Below are positions 1 to 9,616 of a DNA stretch of 64,000 nucleotides, in pieces. Numbering within the stretch: position 1 is the stretch's first letter; each line of letters begins with the position of its first letter. The notes beneath the pieces are model-generated. The model saw only the letters and a list, made by a program, of their open reading frames with translations. It was not told the DNA's origin and searched no databases. Position numbers and translations under genes: made by a program. The stretch covers positions 6,324,001 to 6,388,000 of the forward strand of contig JADKAF010000001.1 in assembly GCA_016719295.1 (NCBI GenBank), given 5' to 3'. Source of the stretch: Planctomycetota bacterium (GTDB taxonomy: Bacteria; Planctomycetota; UBA1135; JADKAF01).

Positions 1-107
1 AGATCGTCCTGGACGGCGCCTTCCAGCTGCTGCTCGCGTCCGCGAGCTCGACGCCGAAGGGCGGGCACTTCCACCCCGATGGATCGTTCCACGCCGATGA
101 GCACTGA
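1..107 (+). CDS. RND efflux periplasmic adaptor, C-terminal end only (partial)
   Basis: This frame is open from base 3 and stops at TGA 105-107, giving the last 34 residues of a protein that starts outside the window. The residues begin IVLDGAFQLL, like the conserved end of CusB/CzcB-type membrane fusion proteins, and finish with a His-rich tail (GGHFHPDGSFHADEH). Such adaptors bridge the inner-membrane pump to the outer-membrane channel, and His/Met-rich ends are usual in the metal-exporting branch. The stop overlaps the start of the pump gene, so the two are probably translationally coupled. The family call rests on a short segment plus context. Confidence 0.6.
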   Translation, partial: IVLDGAFQLLLASASSTPKGGHFHPDGSFHADEH

Positions 108-3100
108 GCCCAGCAACGATCCGCTGGAGCGACCCGGCGGCGGCGCGCTGCGCGCGCTGATCGCGTTCTCGCTCTCGCACGCGGCCTTCGTCGCGCTCGC
201 CGCGACCATGCTCGTCGCGTGGGTGGCGTGGCGCATCAACACCATTCCGGTAGACGTCTTCCCCGAGCTCAACGCACCCACCGTGGTCGTGCTCAGCGAA
301 GCGCCCGGGCTCTCGCCCGACGAGGTGGAGCGCGGGGTGAGCTTCCCGATCGAGACCTCGATGGGCGGCCTGCCTGGCGTGCGGCGCGTGCGCTCGGCCT
401 CGACGATGGGGCTCTCGCTCGCGTGGGTCGAGTTCGACTGGGGCGTCGACATCTATCGCGCGCGCCAGCTCGTGAGCGAGCAGCTTTCCTCGCTGCGCGA
501 GATGCTGCCTGCAGCGGTGCATGCGGAGATCACGCCGGTGACCTCGATCACCGGCGAGATCCTGCTGCTCGGCGTGAGCTCTCCGGACGGCACGGTCACG
601 CCGATGGAGCTCCGCGCGTGGGCGGAGTTCGACCTGCGGAAGAAGCTGCGCGGAGTTCCGGGCGTGGCGCAGGTGATGGTGCTCGGCGGCGAGCTCGCCG
701 AGTACCAGGTGCACGTCGATCCCGATCGGCTGCGCTTGCTCGGGCTCGATCTCGATGAGGTCGTCGCGGCCGCGAAGGCGGCGCACTCGACCTCGCCGGC
801 GGGCTATCTCCCCGACATCGATCGGCGAGAGCTGCCGATCCGCCAAGGTGGGCGGCTCCGCTCGAGCGCCGAGCTCGGTGCCACGACCGTCGGCATGCAG
901 GGCACGCGTCCGATCCCGCTCTCCGAGGTCGCCGAGATCGGCATCGGTGCGGCTCCCGTGCGCGGCGCGGCCTCCGAAGGCGGGAGCCCGGCCGTGATCC
1001 TCTCGGTGCAGAAGTCCCCAGGGACGAACACGCTCGAGCTCACGAAGGCGATCGATGCGCTGCTGGATCAGGTCGAGGCCGGGCTGCCCCAGGGACTCCT
1101 CCTGAATCGCGCGGTGATGCGCCAGGCCGACTTCATCCAGCGCTCGCTCGACAACGTGCTGCACGTGCTGCGCGACGCGGCGCTGATCGTAGCCGGCGTG
1201 CTCGTGCTCTTCCTGATGAACCTCCGCGCGACGCTGATCACCCTGACGGCGCTGCCGCTCTCGATCGCGATCACGCTCCTCATCCTGCAGGCGCTGGGCT
1301 ACGGCATCGATGTGATGACCCTCGGCGGTCTCGCCGTGGCGATCGGCGTGCTCGTCGACGACGCGATCATCGACGTCGAGAACGTCTGGCGCCGCGTGCG
1401 CCAGAACGCGGCGCTGCCGGCCATCGACCGCCAGAGCACGCTGCGCGTCATCTACGAGGCCTCGAACGAGATCCGCCCGTCGATGGTGCTGGCGACGATC
1501 CTGATCGTCGTCGTGTTCGTGCCGCTGCTCTTCCTCGGCGGCTTGGAGGGCCGCTTCTTCCGCCCGCTCGCCGCGGCCTACATGGTCTCGGTGCTCTCTT
1601 CGCTGATCGTCGCGCTGACGCTCACACCCGCGCTCTGCCGACTCGTGCTCGGCGAGCGGCTGCGCGGGAAGCACGACGAGAAGGAGGGGGCCTTCGTGCG
1701 CCTGCTGCTCCGGCTCTATCGGCCGAGCCTGTTGCTCGCGCTGCGGCGGCGTGGGGTGGTGCTGGCGGGGGCCTTGCTCGCGACGGTCGCGGCGCTCTTC
1801 CTCGGCGGGAGCTACGGCTCGTCGTTCCTGCCCGAGTTCAACGAGGGCACCTTCACGGTGTTCGTGATGAATCCGCCCGGCACCTCGCTCGTGGAGAGCG
1901 ATCGCATCGGCCGGGCGATCGAGAAGCGCCTGCTCGAGATCGACGGCGTGCGCACGGTCTCGCGACGCACGGGGCGCGCCGAGCGCGACGAGCACGCGGA
2001 GCCGGTCTCCAACTCCGAGATCGAGGTCACGCTGAAACCCTCCGCCTCGAAGCTCGCGGTGCGCCGCGGCATCGACGAGGTGCTGGGAGCGATCCCCGGC
2101 GTCACCACGATGGTCGGTCAGCCGATCGAGCATCGCCTCTCGCACGTGCTCTCGGGCACGCCGGCCGCGATCGCGATCTCGGTCTACGGCGACGACCTGG
2201 CGGTGCTGCGCCGCTTGGCGCGCGAGATCGAGACCGCGCTGCGCGCGATCAGGGGCGCGCGCGATGTCGCGGCGAACCGCGAGATCCTGGCACCTGCGCT
2301 CGGCATCCACTACCGCGAGAGCGAGCTCGCCGCCGCGGGGCTGACGCGCGTCGAAGCGGCGCGACAGGTGGAGCAGGCGCTGCACGGCGCGGAGGTCGCG
2401 ACCGTCGCCGAGGAGCGGCGACAGCTCGATCTCGTCGTGCGGCTCCGGAAGGAAGCGCGCGCGAGCGTCGAGGACGTGCGCGACCTGCCGCTGCGCGGCA
2501 GCACGGGCGCGCTCGTGCGGCTCGGCGACGTCGCCGAGGTCGGACCCGAGCGCGCGACGCAGCTCATTGCGCGCGAGAGCGCGCGTCGCAAGGCGGTGAT
2601 CTCCTGCAACGTCGCCGAAGGAGCGAACTTGGGCGACTTGATCGAGGTCGTGCGCGCGAGCGTCGACCCGATCGTCGCTTCCGCGGGCTACGAGGTAGTC
2701 TACGGTGGGCAGTTCGAGGCGCAGCAGAACGCGCAGCGCACGATCCTCTGGGCCGGCCTCGCGGTGCTCTTCTTCATGGCGCTGCTGCTGCAGACCGCGA
2801 CGGGTTCTTGGAGATCGGCGTTCCTCGTGCTGCTGAACCTCCCGCTCGCGATGATCGGCGGCGTCATCGCCGTGCTGCTCACGGAGAGCGCCGATCCGCT
2901 GGCCTATCTCCTCGGGCTCTTCGGCCTCGGCGCGGCGCAGACCGCTCCCGTGCTCTCGATCGCGAGCTGGATCGGGTTCATCACGCTCTTCGGGATCGCC
3001 GTGAGGAACGGCATCCTGCTCGTGAACCACTACCAGCACGTGCTCGGGTCGGAGCGCTGCACCTTGGCCGAAGCGATCGTCCGCGGCTCGTGCGAGCGCC

Positions 3101-3321
3101 TCTCGCCGATCCTGATGACGGCGATCTCCGCCGCGCTGGGTGTCGTTCCGCTGGCGCTCGCCGCGGGCGAGCCCGGCAGCGAGCTGCTCGCTCCGCTCGC
3201 CGTCGTGTTGCTCGGCGGGCTCGCGAGCTCCACCTTCTTGAACTTGGTCGTCGTGCCCGTCGGCTACGCGCTGCTCTTCCGCGTGCCGCGCTCCTCCATC
3301 GCCGAGGTGTCCCGTGCGTGA
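97..3321 (+). CDS. heavy-metal-type RND efflux pump, CusA/CzcA-like
   Basis: A proton-driven inner-membrane transporter of about 1074 residues, normal for an RND permease. It has an N-terminal TM segment, two large periplasmic loops, and two six-helix blocks separated by a soluble half. The TM4 proton-relay motif reads VLVDDAIIDVENV around residues 418-430, with acidic residues at about 421-422. I chose ATG 97 over ATG 79 because 97 lies next to the adaptor stop, as expected for a coupled operon. A His-rich adaptor end before it and a His-rich lipoprotein after it argue for metal export (Cu/Ag or Zn/Co/Cd) rather than drug export. The exact ion cannot be read from sequence alone. Confidence 0.85.
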   Translation: MSTEPSNDPLERPGGGALRALIAFSLSHAAFVALAATMLVAWVAWRINTIPVDVFPELNAPTVVVLSEAPGLSPDEVERGVSFPIETSMGGLPGVRRVRSASTMGLSLAWVEFDWGVDIYRARQLVSEQLSSLREMLPAAVHAEITPVTSITGEILLLGVSSPDGTVTPMELRAWAEFDLRKKLRGVPGVAQVMVLGGELAEYQVHVDPDRLRLLGLDLDEVVAAAKAAHSTSPAGYLPDIDRRELPIRQGGRLRSSAELGATTVGMQGTRPIPLSEVAEIGIGAAPVRGAASEGGSPAVILSVQKSPGTNTLELTKAIDALLDQVEAGLPQGLLLNRAVMRQADFIQRSLDNVLHVLRDAALIVAGVLVLFLMNLRATLITLTALPLSIAITLLILQALGYGIDVMTLGGLAVAIGVLVDDAIIDVENVWRRVRQNAALPAIDRQSTLRVIYEASNEIRPSMVLATILIVVVFVPLLFLGGLEGRFFRPLAAAYMVSVLSSLIVALTLTPALCRLVLGERLRGKHDEKEGAFVRLLLRLYRPSLLLALRRRGVVLAGALLATVAALFLGGSYGSSFLPEFNEGTFTVFVMNPPGTSLVESDRIGRAIEKRLLEIDGVRTVSRRTGRAERDEHAEPVSNSEIEVTLKPSASKLAVRRGIDEVLGAIPGVTTMVGQPIEHRLSHVLSGTPAAIAISVYGDDLAVLRRLAREIETALRAIRGARDVAANREILAPALGIHYRESELAAAGLTRVEAARQVEQALHGAEVATVAEERRQLDLVVRLRKEARASVEDVRDLPLRGSTGALVRLGDVAEVGPERATQLIARESARRKAVISCNVAEGANLGDLIEVVRASVDPIVASAGYEVVYGGQFEAQQNAQRTILWAGLAVLFFMALLLQTATGSWRSAFLVLLNLPLAMIGGVIAVLLTESADPLAYLLGLFGLGAAQTAPVLSIASWIGFITLFGIAVRNGILLVNHYQHVLGSERCTLAEAIVRGSCERLSPILMTAISAALGVVPLALAAGEPGSELLAPLAVVLLGGLASSTFLNLVVVPVGYALLFRVPRSSIAEVSRA

Positions 3322-3778
3322 ACTGCGTCTCCTTCTGCTCGCGAGCGCTCTGCTCTTCGTCGCGTGCGACCAGAAGGCGCCTCACGATCATCCGCATCCG
3401 CATCCTCATCCGACGGGCGCCGCGCCGGTCGAGGCGGGCGCAGCGCCCGAAGCGCCCGAGCTCCGCATCCCGCTCGGCCAGCTCGCGATCGGCTCCACCA
3501 AGCTCGAGGTCGTGCAGATCGAGCGCGTGGTTCCGGGTTCCTACTTCGAGGTCTTCGCGCAGCCGATCGAAGGGCCGAAGCCCGTAGCCACGCGCATCTG
3601 GCTCGGCCCCGAGAGCGGCGTGGGCTCGCGGAGGGGCCTGGTCCACGAAGAAGCCGACGGTCCGCATGCGCACGTCGATATCCGCGCGGACTTCGATGCC
3701 GCGAAGCACCGCATCTGGATCGAGCTCGAGCACGCCGACGGCAAGCGCGAGCTCGGCAGCATCGCCCCGAGCCTCTGA
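3314..3778 (+). CDS. His-rich lipoprotein of the metal efflux operon
   Basis: A 154-residue protein starting at GTG 3314, eight bases inside the end of the pump gene, so it is the third gene of the operon. The N-terminus is a lipoprotein signal (lipobox LFVAC, then CDQK). Right after the Cys comes a metal-binding-like stretch, HDHPHPHPHP, with more His further on (HEEADGPHAHVD). No known domain is recognised. The position and His content suggest a periplasmic metal-binding accessory to the pump. That role is inference. Confidence 0.7.
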   Translation: MRELRLLLLASALLFVACDQKAPHDHPHPHPHPTGAAPVEAGAAPEAPELRIPLGQLAIGSTKLEVVQIERVVPGSYFEVFAQPIEGPKPVATRIWLGPESGVGSRRGLVHEEADGPHAHVDIRADFDAAKHRIWIELEHADGKRELGSIAPSL

Positions 3779-3785
3779 CCCACGA

Positions 3786-3816
3786 CACGGAGAAGGTGCC
3801 TGACGCCTTCTCTGTG
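3786..3816. terminator. hairpin between convergent genes
   Basis: A 13-base arm (3786-3798, CACGGAGAAGGTG) pairs with 3804-3816 (CGCCTTCTCTGTG) around a 5-base loop, with only two wobble-type mismatches. It fills most of the 44-bp gap between two convergent genes. No T-run follows on either strand, so it is either a bidirectional stem terminator or a REP-like palindrome. Its core AAGGTGCCTGACGCCTT resembles a palindrome common between genes in many bacteria. Confidence 0.5.
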
Positions 3817-3822
3817 CAGTGG

Positions 3823-5703
3823 TCAGCGCGCGGTGGCGCGGAGCAGCTCGTCGGAGAAGGTGGAGGCGATCCACCAGGCGGGGTGGGGGGCGCTCTCGCG
3901 GGCGAGCGCGCGTGCGCCGAGGCCGATGCCGTAGCGGAGAACCGGTGCTGCGGCGCGGAATGCACCGGTCTCCAGCGTGTGCGCGAGCGGGCAGAGAGCG
4001 CCGAAGCAGCTCTCGCCGCCGATGGAGCTGAGCACCAGTGCCGCGGGCGGCGCGGAGAGCGTCGCGATCGCGATGGGCTCCGCTCCCGGCGCGGCGAGCC
4101 AGAGCTCGCGTTCGCGGACGAGCGCGAAGCGCGGCTCCGCCGCGCCTCCATCGCACGCCAGCACTTCTCCGGGAGGCAGCCGTTCCGCGAGGGAGCGCTG
4201 TGCGCCGAGCTCGCAGATCTCGCCCGTCGCGCCGATGCCCCATGAGGTGCCATCGGCCCCGACGACGAGGTTCTGCAGAGCGAAGCCGAGCGCGCGATCT
4301 TCGCGCGCGTTCGTTCCCGAGGCGAAGAGGTGCAGCGTGGAGGCGCCGCGCTGGGCCAGCGCAATCCTGCCGCCGCAAGCGATCGGACCGAGCGGCGCTT
4401 CCAGGGCGAGAGCTTCGCTGCGGACGAGCTGTCCCTCCGCATCGAACGCTAGCAGCTCGCGCCGCGCGAGGTCATAGGCCCAGAGGCGTTCGCGCGCGCC
4501 GGCGAGGAGCGCCGGCGAGACGAGCGAGAGCCCGGGCGTCGCGGTGAAGGCGCTGCGCTCGCCATCGATGCGCTGCACGCCGGGCTCGCTCTCGCAGAGC
4601 ACCCAAGCGATCGGTGAGCGGCCCTCGCGCTTCTCGAGCACGACCGCGGTCGGGCCGGCGCGCGTCGCGAAGCGCGCGGGCGAAGCGTCGCGCCCGCCGC
4701 GGTTCTCGAGCACGCCGAGGCGGCGCGCTTGCGGCTCGAGCACGAGCCATCCGGGGCGCCCGTCGCCATCGGCGTCCCACGCGAGCACGCGTCGAGGAAC
4801 CTGCCCGACGGCAAAGGTATGCGGAGCTCCGAACGATCCATCCCGCGCGCCGCGCCGCAGCTCGAGCTGCCCGTGGCCCGCGTTCAGCACCGCGAGATCG
4901 AGGACCTGATCGCCATCGAAGTCGGAGCTGCACGCATCGAGGCACACGGGACCGGCGCACTCGAAGCGCCCGAGCGGGGTGAGCTCGCGCGCGTCGCTCG
5001 AGTAGAGCTCCACGCGATCGCCGCCGAGCGGTGTCCCGAGCAGCAGCGCGAAGCGCTGCGCATCGAGGCGCAGCGCGCGGCGCGGCAGCGCGTCGAGCTC
5101 GCGGCGCGTCACGCGACCCCCCGGCTCGCGGAGGAAGAGGGCGCGCTCGCGCGCGGAGAGGAAGAGCCCGCGACCCGCGCCGAGCGCGAGCGCCGCATGC
5201 GGTGCGGCGCACGGCAGCTCGAAGCGCTCCGCGAGCTGCGGCGTCGCTTCCTCGAGGCGCCAGCGCTCCGCATGGCGTTCGCCCACGACGACCAGGAGCT
5301 CCCGCGCATCGCCGGCGCTCTCGGCCAGCGCGCGCGGAGCGCCGCTCAGCGCTGAGGTCGAGGCGAGTGCTAGCTCTCCGTTCGAGCGCAGGCGCAGGAG
5401 ATGCAGCGCCGCGGGGCGATCACACGCGACGAGCAGCGCATCGCCCACGCCCAGCAGCGCGCGCGGAACCCCGGGCACGCGCACGAGCTCGCGCGGCGCC
5501 GCCGGCGGAAACCCCGGGCGCAGCCCGAGGAGGCGCCCGTCGTCGAGCGCCACGATCGCCAATGCCTCCGGCGCGGTGCGCAGCGCGACGGCCTCGAGCG
5601 GCCGCGCGTCGAGAGCGATCACGACGCGCGCGTCGAGGCTCTCCTGCGCCGTCGCGCCGGCGATCAGGAGGAGCGGAGCGCAGCGGGAGACGAGGGAGTT
5701 CAT
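3823..5703 (-). CDS. exported VCBS/FG-GAP-like repeat protein
   Basis: About 626 residues, starting at ATG 5703. The start is supported by a signal peptide immediately after it (MNSLVSRCAPLLLIAGATA, then QES). The reading frame is open further upstream, but that extension has no signal and reads like antisense. The protein is built of beta-propeller-like repeats, and one carries a Ca-binding type loop (SDFDGDQVLDLAVL), as in FG-GAP/VCBS repeats of extracellular proteins. It is probably secreted or periplasmic, with unknown ligand. A candidate promoter lies just upstream. Confidence 0.65.
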   Translation of the reverse strand: MNSLVSRCAPLLLIAGATAQESLDARVVIALDARPLEAVALRTAPEALAIVALDDGRLLGLRPGFPPAAPRELVRVPGVPRALLGVGDALLVACDRPAALHLLRLRSNGELALASTSALSGAPRALAESAGDARELLVVVGERHAERWRLEEATPQLAERFELPCAAPHAALALGAGRGLFLSARERALFLREPGGRVTRRELDALPRRALRLDAQRFALLLGTPLGGDRVELYSSDARELTPLGRFECAGPVCLDACSSDFDGDQVLDLAVLNAGHGQLELRRGARDGSFGAPHTFAVGQVPRRVLAWDADGDGRPGWLVLEPQARRLGVLENRGGRDASPARFATRAGPTAVVLEKREGRSPIAWVLCESEPGVQRIDGERSAFTATPGLSLVSPALLAGARERLWAYDLARRELLAFDAEGQLVRSEALALEAPLGPIACGGRIALAQRGASTLHLFASGTNAREDRALGFALQNLVVGADGTSWGIGATGEICELGAQRSLAERLPPGEVLACDGGAAEPRFALVRERELWLAAPGAEPIAIATLSAPPAALVLSSIGGESCFGALCPLAHTLETGAFRAAAPVLRYGIGLGARALARESAPHPAWWIASTFSDELLRATAR

Positions 5704-6059
5704 GGCGCGGGTAGGGCAGAGCCCTGCGTATATAGGTGGTGCGGGCGGAGCGCCAACGGCGTTGTACTTTGCCACGCTCGATCGACCGTGCTTCGGACAA
5801 GAGGTCGGAGACGTCGAGCGGCAGCATCGAGGGGCGATCTCCCGCCCTGCGCCTAAGCGCGCGCGGTGGCGTTCCGCGAGACCGTGCCTCGAGCACGGCT
5901 CCGCGGCCCTCGGCGCTCGCCGCGGGCCGCTCTGCGAGCTGCACTTCGACGACCTCGCCTCCCCTCCAGGCAAGTTCCGGCGCCGTGACTCCCGGAGGAA
6001 GCCGGGACTACTATGGGTGGTCCGTGGCGCCTTCTCCGGTCGCCGCGCCGCGCTCTGCC
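5704..6059. other. 356-bp divergent intergenic region
   Basis: This separates two divergent exported-protein genes. It contains the candidate promoter for the leftward gene (5729-5756). Reading frames cross it on both strands, but their Arg/Pro/Ser-rich composition looks like GC-rich noise and no signal or motif supports them. I see no RNA gene here. Confidence 0.5.
5729..5756 (-). promoter_or_regulatory. candidate sigma-70-type promoter for the VCBS protein gene
   Basis: On the minus strand, TTGGCG (complement of 5751-5756) and TATATA (5729-5734) are spaced 16 bp apart. The -10 box lies 25 bp upstream of ATG 5703. TATATA stands out in DNA this rich in GC. Prediction by eye only. Confidence 0.4.
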
Positions 6060-7709
6060 ATGCTCTCGTTCGCTTCGAAGCTCCTCTTCCCGCTCGCCGC
6101 GCTCGCCGCGGCGGGGCTCGTCTATTTCGCGCTCTTCGCGGGTGAGGCCGAAGGACCAGCTACGCCGCGCGAGCAGCGCCTCGCTTCGCCGCGCGAGCTC
6201 GCCGTCGCGCCAGCGGAGGATCTGCGCGCGCCCGCGGTCGATGCGGCGCCGGCCGTCGATCTGCCGGAGGAGGCCGCGCTCTCGATCGAGCTCGCGTTCG
6301 AGAAGGTCGGCGAGATCGATCGCAGCGCCGAGGAGCGGCCCTTCTACGGCGCGTTCTCGGGAGTCGCGGAGGGGATCGTGTTCGACGCGGGCAGCGCGCC
6401 GCTGCACGGCGCGCTGATCGAGGTCGTCGGCGGGCCGAGCTCCGGACGCGCGACGAGCACGAGCTTCGCCGGCACGTTTCGCCTGGAGGGGATCGCGCCC
6501 GGGCTCTGCGATCTGCGCTTCTCGGCGCCGTCGGAGGCCCCGATCACGCGGCGCCTCATGGTGCCGAGCGAAGGCGCGGCGCGCCTCGAGGTGACGCTGA
6601 CGCCCGGCGTCAGCTTCTTCGGCAAGATCTCCGGCCACGACGGCAAGCCGATCGAGGGCGCGCTGGTCGAGATCGAAGGGCGCGAGGCGCGCGCCGATGC
6701 CGGCGGTCGCTGGTCGATCGCCGACGTTCCTTCGGGGAACGAGATCGCGGTTCACGCGTGGGCGCCCGGCTACGCGCGGCAGCGCATGCAGGCCTACATC
6801 CCGAACGAGCCCGCGGGCACGGAGGCGGCGGGGCTCGTGATCGTGCTGCTGCGCGGCGCGAAGCTCGAGGTGCTCGGCGGCGAGAGCTTTCCTACGTCGG
6901 CGCCGCTTCGGGTCAGCGTCCTTCCACGCGAGGGCTACGCGAGCCCGAGCTTTCCGGCAGAGCGCTTCTTCGACCTGCCCTCGCCGATCGATGGCTCGCC
7001 CTTCGTGATCGAAGGTCTGCCGCAGAGCTTCCTCGGCGATGTCTTCGTCGCCCATCCCTTCGCGAGCCCCGAGCGCACGAGCTTCCCGCTCGCGATCGGC
7101 GCTTCGGATCCCGCGCCGATCAACGTGCGTGCGAATCCCGCGTCCGCGAAGCGCGCGCGCCGTGTCGTCGCCGCGCCGAGCGGCATGGGCGCCGGCGTCG
7201 CCGATGTGGTCCTGCGCTTCGAGCCCGCGGATCTCGCGCCGTTCCTCCGAGGCTTCGCGGGTGGGCCGGGCGAGCAGCGGCCGCAGCCGAGCCTGGCCTG
7301 GCTCAGCGCCGAGACGGTGACGCGCGACCAGGGGCGCTTCGAGATCGACCTCGGGTTCCCGCCGCCCTGGCGCGCCACGGTGCGCCGCACGGGCTTCGCC
7401 GTTGCGCAGCAGGTGCTCGGGGCCGACGAGGACGCGGTGATCCGCCTCCTGCCGCTGGATGCGCAGGACGGGCGAGTCGCCGTGGTGATCGATCCGGCGC
7501 GGCCGGCGCGTGTCGCGTGGATGCGGGAGGCGAACGCCGAGGCGCGAGAACTCGCCGGCGACGGCGCCGCGCCGCTCGAGCTCGGGAACTTCGCGCCCGG
7601 GATCTATCGCGTGACGCGCAAGCTCCAGGGGCGGGAGCTCTCGTCGGTCGAGCTGCGCGTCGAGCCGGGACGCGAAGCGCGCCTCGCGCTGGGCTGGGGC
7701 CGCCAGTAG
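6060..7709 (+). CDS. membrane-anchored carboxypeptidase-regulatory-like protein
   Basis: About 549 residues from ATG 6060, chosen because a hydrophobic anchor follows at once (FASKLLFPLAALAAAGLVYF). The rest is predicted extracytoplasmic. It contains carboxypeptidase-regulatory-like beta-sandwich modules, seen in phrases such as EGIVFDAGSAPLHGALIEVV with TSFAGTFRLEGI, and again at KISGHDGKPIEGALVEIEG. Such domains act as transthyretin-like folds in cell-surface proteins. No catalytic part is visible. Architecture and anchor resemble the genes at 13711 and 30606, suggesting a family of anchored surface proteins in this genome. Function unknown. Confidence 0.6.
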   Translation: MLSFASKLLFPLAALAAAGLVYFALFAGEAEGPATPREQRLASPRELAVAPAEDLRAPAVDAAPAVDLPEEAALSIELAFEKVGEIDRSAEERPFYGAFSGVAEGIVFDAGSAPLHGALIEVVGGPSSGRATSTSFAGTFRLEGIAPGLCDLRFSAPSEAPITRRLMVPSEGAARLEVTLTPGVSFFGKISGHDGKPIEGALVEIEGREARADAGGRWSIADVPSGNEIAVHAWAPGYARQRMQAYIPNEPAGTEAAGLVIVLLRGAKLEVLGGESFPTSAPLRVSVLPREGYASPSFPAERFFDLPSPIDGSPFVIEGLPQSFLGDVFVAHPFASPERTSFPLAIGASDPAPINVRANPASAKRARRVVAAPSGMGAGVADVVLRFEPADLAPFLRGFAGGPGEQRPQPSLAWLSAETVTRDQGRFEIDLGFPPPWRATVRRTGFAVAQQVLGADEDAVIRLLPLDAQDGRVAVVIDPARPARVAWMREANAEARELAGDGAAPLELGNFAPGIYRVTRKLQGRELSSVELRVEPGREARLALGWGRQ

Positions 7710-7856
7710 CCGCCGGCGTGCGGAATGCGGTCCCCGCGACGAGCGGTCGCGGTGCATCCCCGGGGCGGCGCGCCGACGAGCTGAGGCGAGCGCCGCTCGT
7801 GCGCTCTACAATCGCACCCCCTCGTCCTCCGAGCCGAACCTCACGGAACCCGCCCG

Positions 7857-9527
7857 ATGACCCTCACCACGACCCGCGGCGCCCAGCGCGCGCCGCGCGG
7901 CAGCGCGCTCAACTGCAAGAACTGGCAGATCGAAGGCGCTCTGCGGATGCTGCTCAACAACCTCGACGCGGAGGTCGCTGAGGACCCTGCACATCTCGTG
8001 GTGTACGGCGGCTCGGGCAAGGCCGCGCGCAACTGGGAGTGCTTCGAGGCGATCGTCTCCACGCTGCAGCGCTTGGAGCCCGACCAGACGTTGCTCGTCC
8101 AGTCGGGGAAGCCCGTGGGGGTGCTGCGCACGCATGCGCATGCGCCGCGCGTTCTCCTGGCGAACTCGAACCTCGTGCCCAACTGGGCGAGCTGGGACCA
8201 CTTCCGCCGCCTCGATCAGCTCGGGCTGATGATGTACGGCCAGATGACCGCGGGCTCGTGGATCTACATCGGCTCGCAGGGGATCTTGCAGGGCACCTAC
8301 GAGACCTTCGTCGCGGCGGGCAAGAAGCACTTCGGCAGCGGCGATCTCCGCGGTCGACTGGTCGTGACCGCGGGGCTCGGAGGCATGGGCGGTGCCCAGC
8401 CGCTCGCGGTGACGATGGCCGGCGGTGTCTGCCTCGCCGCCGAGGTCGATCCCGCGCGCGCCGAGAAGCGCATCCAGACGCGCTATCTCGACGTGGTCAC
8501 CTCCAGCATCGACGAGGGCATCCGCCTGGCGCTCGCCGCGAAGGAGGCGCGCACACCGCGCTCCATCGGTGTCATCGCCAACGCGACCGAGCTCCTCGAG
8601 GTGCTGATCCGCGAGCGCATCGTCCCCGACATCCTGACGGACCAGACCAGCGCGCACGACGAGCTGATGGGCTACGTGCCCAATCGCCTGACGCTCGAGC
8701 AAGCGCTGCGCTTGCGCCGCGACGATCCGAAGGGCTACGTGCGCGAGTCGGTGCGCACGATGGTCGAGCACTGCAAGGCGATGCTGAAGTTGCAGTCGCT
8801 CGGCTCCATCACCTTCGACTACGGCAACAACCTCCGCGGCCAGGCGAAGAACGGCGGTCTCGAGAACGCGTTCGACTTCCCTGGCTTCGTGCCGGCGTAT
8901 ATCCGCCCGCTCTTCTGCTACGGCAAAGGGCCGTTCCGCTGGGTGGCGCTCTCGGGAGATCCGCAGGACATCTGGAAGACCGACGAAGTGGTGCTGCGCG
9001 AGTTCGCGCACGACGAGGACCTCTGCCGCTGGATCCGCCTCGCGCGCGAGCGCGTCGCGTTCCAAGGCCTGCCCGCGCGCATCTGCTGGCTCGGCTACGG
9101 CGAGCGTGCGCACTTCGGCAAGATCCTGAACCGCATGGTCGCGAGCGGGGAACTCAGCGCGCCGATCGTGATCGGCCGCGACCACTTGGATTGCGGCTCG
9201 GTCGCCTCGCCGAACCGCGAGACCGAGGCGATGAAGGACGGCTCCGACGCAGTGGCCGACTGGCCGCTCTTGAACGCTCTGACCGCCACCGCCTCCGGCG
9301 CGAGCTGGGTGTCGCTGCACCACGGAGGCGGCGTCGGCATGGGGAACTCGATCCACTCCGGCCAGGTGCTCGTTTGCGACGGCACGAGCGAGATGGAAGA
9401 GCGCATCGATCGCGTGCTGACCAACGACCCCGGGATGGGGATCCTGCGCCACGCGGACGCGGGCTACGAGCTCGCGTGCGAGAACGCGGTGAAGATGGGT
9501 GTCGATGTGCCGATGCTGCGGCGCTAG
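7857..9527 (+). CDS. hutU: urocanate hydratase (urocanase)
   Basis: Converts urocanate to 4-imidazolone-5-propionate in histidine degradation; cytosolic and NAD-dependent. The 556-residue length is normal. The NAD-binding glycine motif GLGGMGGAQP is near residue 175, and the urocanase signature FQGLPARICWLGYGER spans about 402-417. The Cys at position 410 matches the catalytic Cys410 of the Pseudomonas enzyme. A possible -10 box, TACAAT, lies at 7807-7812. No other hut gene is in the window. The last 337 coding bases (9188-9524) are repeated at 11416-11752, and a restriction-modification island follows the stop. The present 3' end may therefore be imported, yet the gene is full length. Confidence 0.97.
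   Translation: MTLTTTRGAQRAPRGSALNCKNWQIEGALRMLLNNLDAEVAEDPAHLVVYGGSGKAARNWECFEAIVSTLQRLEPDQTLLVQSGKPVGVLRTHAHAPRVLLANSNLVPNWASWDHFRRLDQLGLMMYGQMTAGSWIYIGSQGILQGTYETFVAAGKKHFGSGDLRGRLVVTAGLGGMGGAQPLAVTMAGGVCLAAEVDPARAEKRIQTRYLDVVTSSIDEGIRLALAAKEARTPRSIGVIANATELLEVLIRERIVPDILTDQTSAHDELMGYVPNRLTLEQALRLRRDDPKGYVRESVRTMVEHCKAMLKLQSLGSITFDYGNNLRGQAKNGGLENAFDFPGFVPAYIRPLFCYGKGPFRWVALSGDPQDIWKTDEVVLREFAHDEDLCRWIRLARERVAFQGLPARICWLGYGERAHFGKILNRMVASGELSAPIVIGRDHLDCGSVASPNRETEAMKDGSDAVADWPLLNALTATASGASWVSLHHGGGVGMGNSIHSGQVLVCDGTSEMEERIDRVLTNDPGMGILRHADAGYELACENAVKMGVDVPMLRR
9188..9524 (+). repeat. long direct repeat, copy 1 (3' end of hutU)
   Basis: These 337 bases recur at 11416-11752. By hand alignment 326 are identical (about 97%). 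Differences fall at 9191, 9299, 9317, 9326, 9374, 9434, 9455, 9458, 9500 and 9519-9520. All are synonymous except the last pair, which changes Arg to Lys. The repeats flank the restriction-modification island exactly. Confidence 0.95.
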
Positions 9528-9616
9528 ACGGTCGCGTCGCGTAGTGTTCAGCTGTCGATGGGAACAGTCGGAGCCCCAGGCTTGGTTGGGGAATCAGATT
9601 CAAAGGAGAACAAGAA

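Noticed and set aside
2981..4378. Long minus-strand open frame opposite the pump and lipoprotein genes
   Set aside because: Arg/Ala-rich translation with no motif or start; a GC-rich shadow of the real genes. Many similar long frames across the window were discarded for the same reason.
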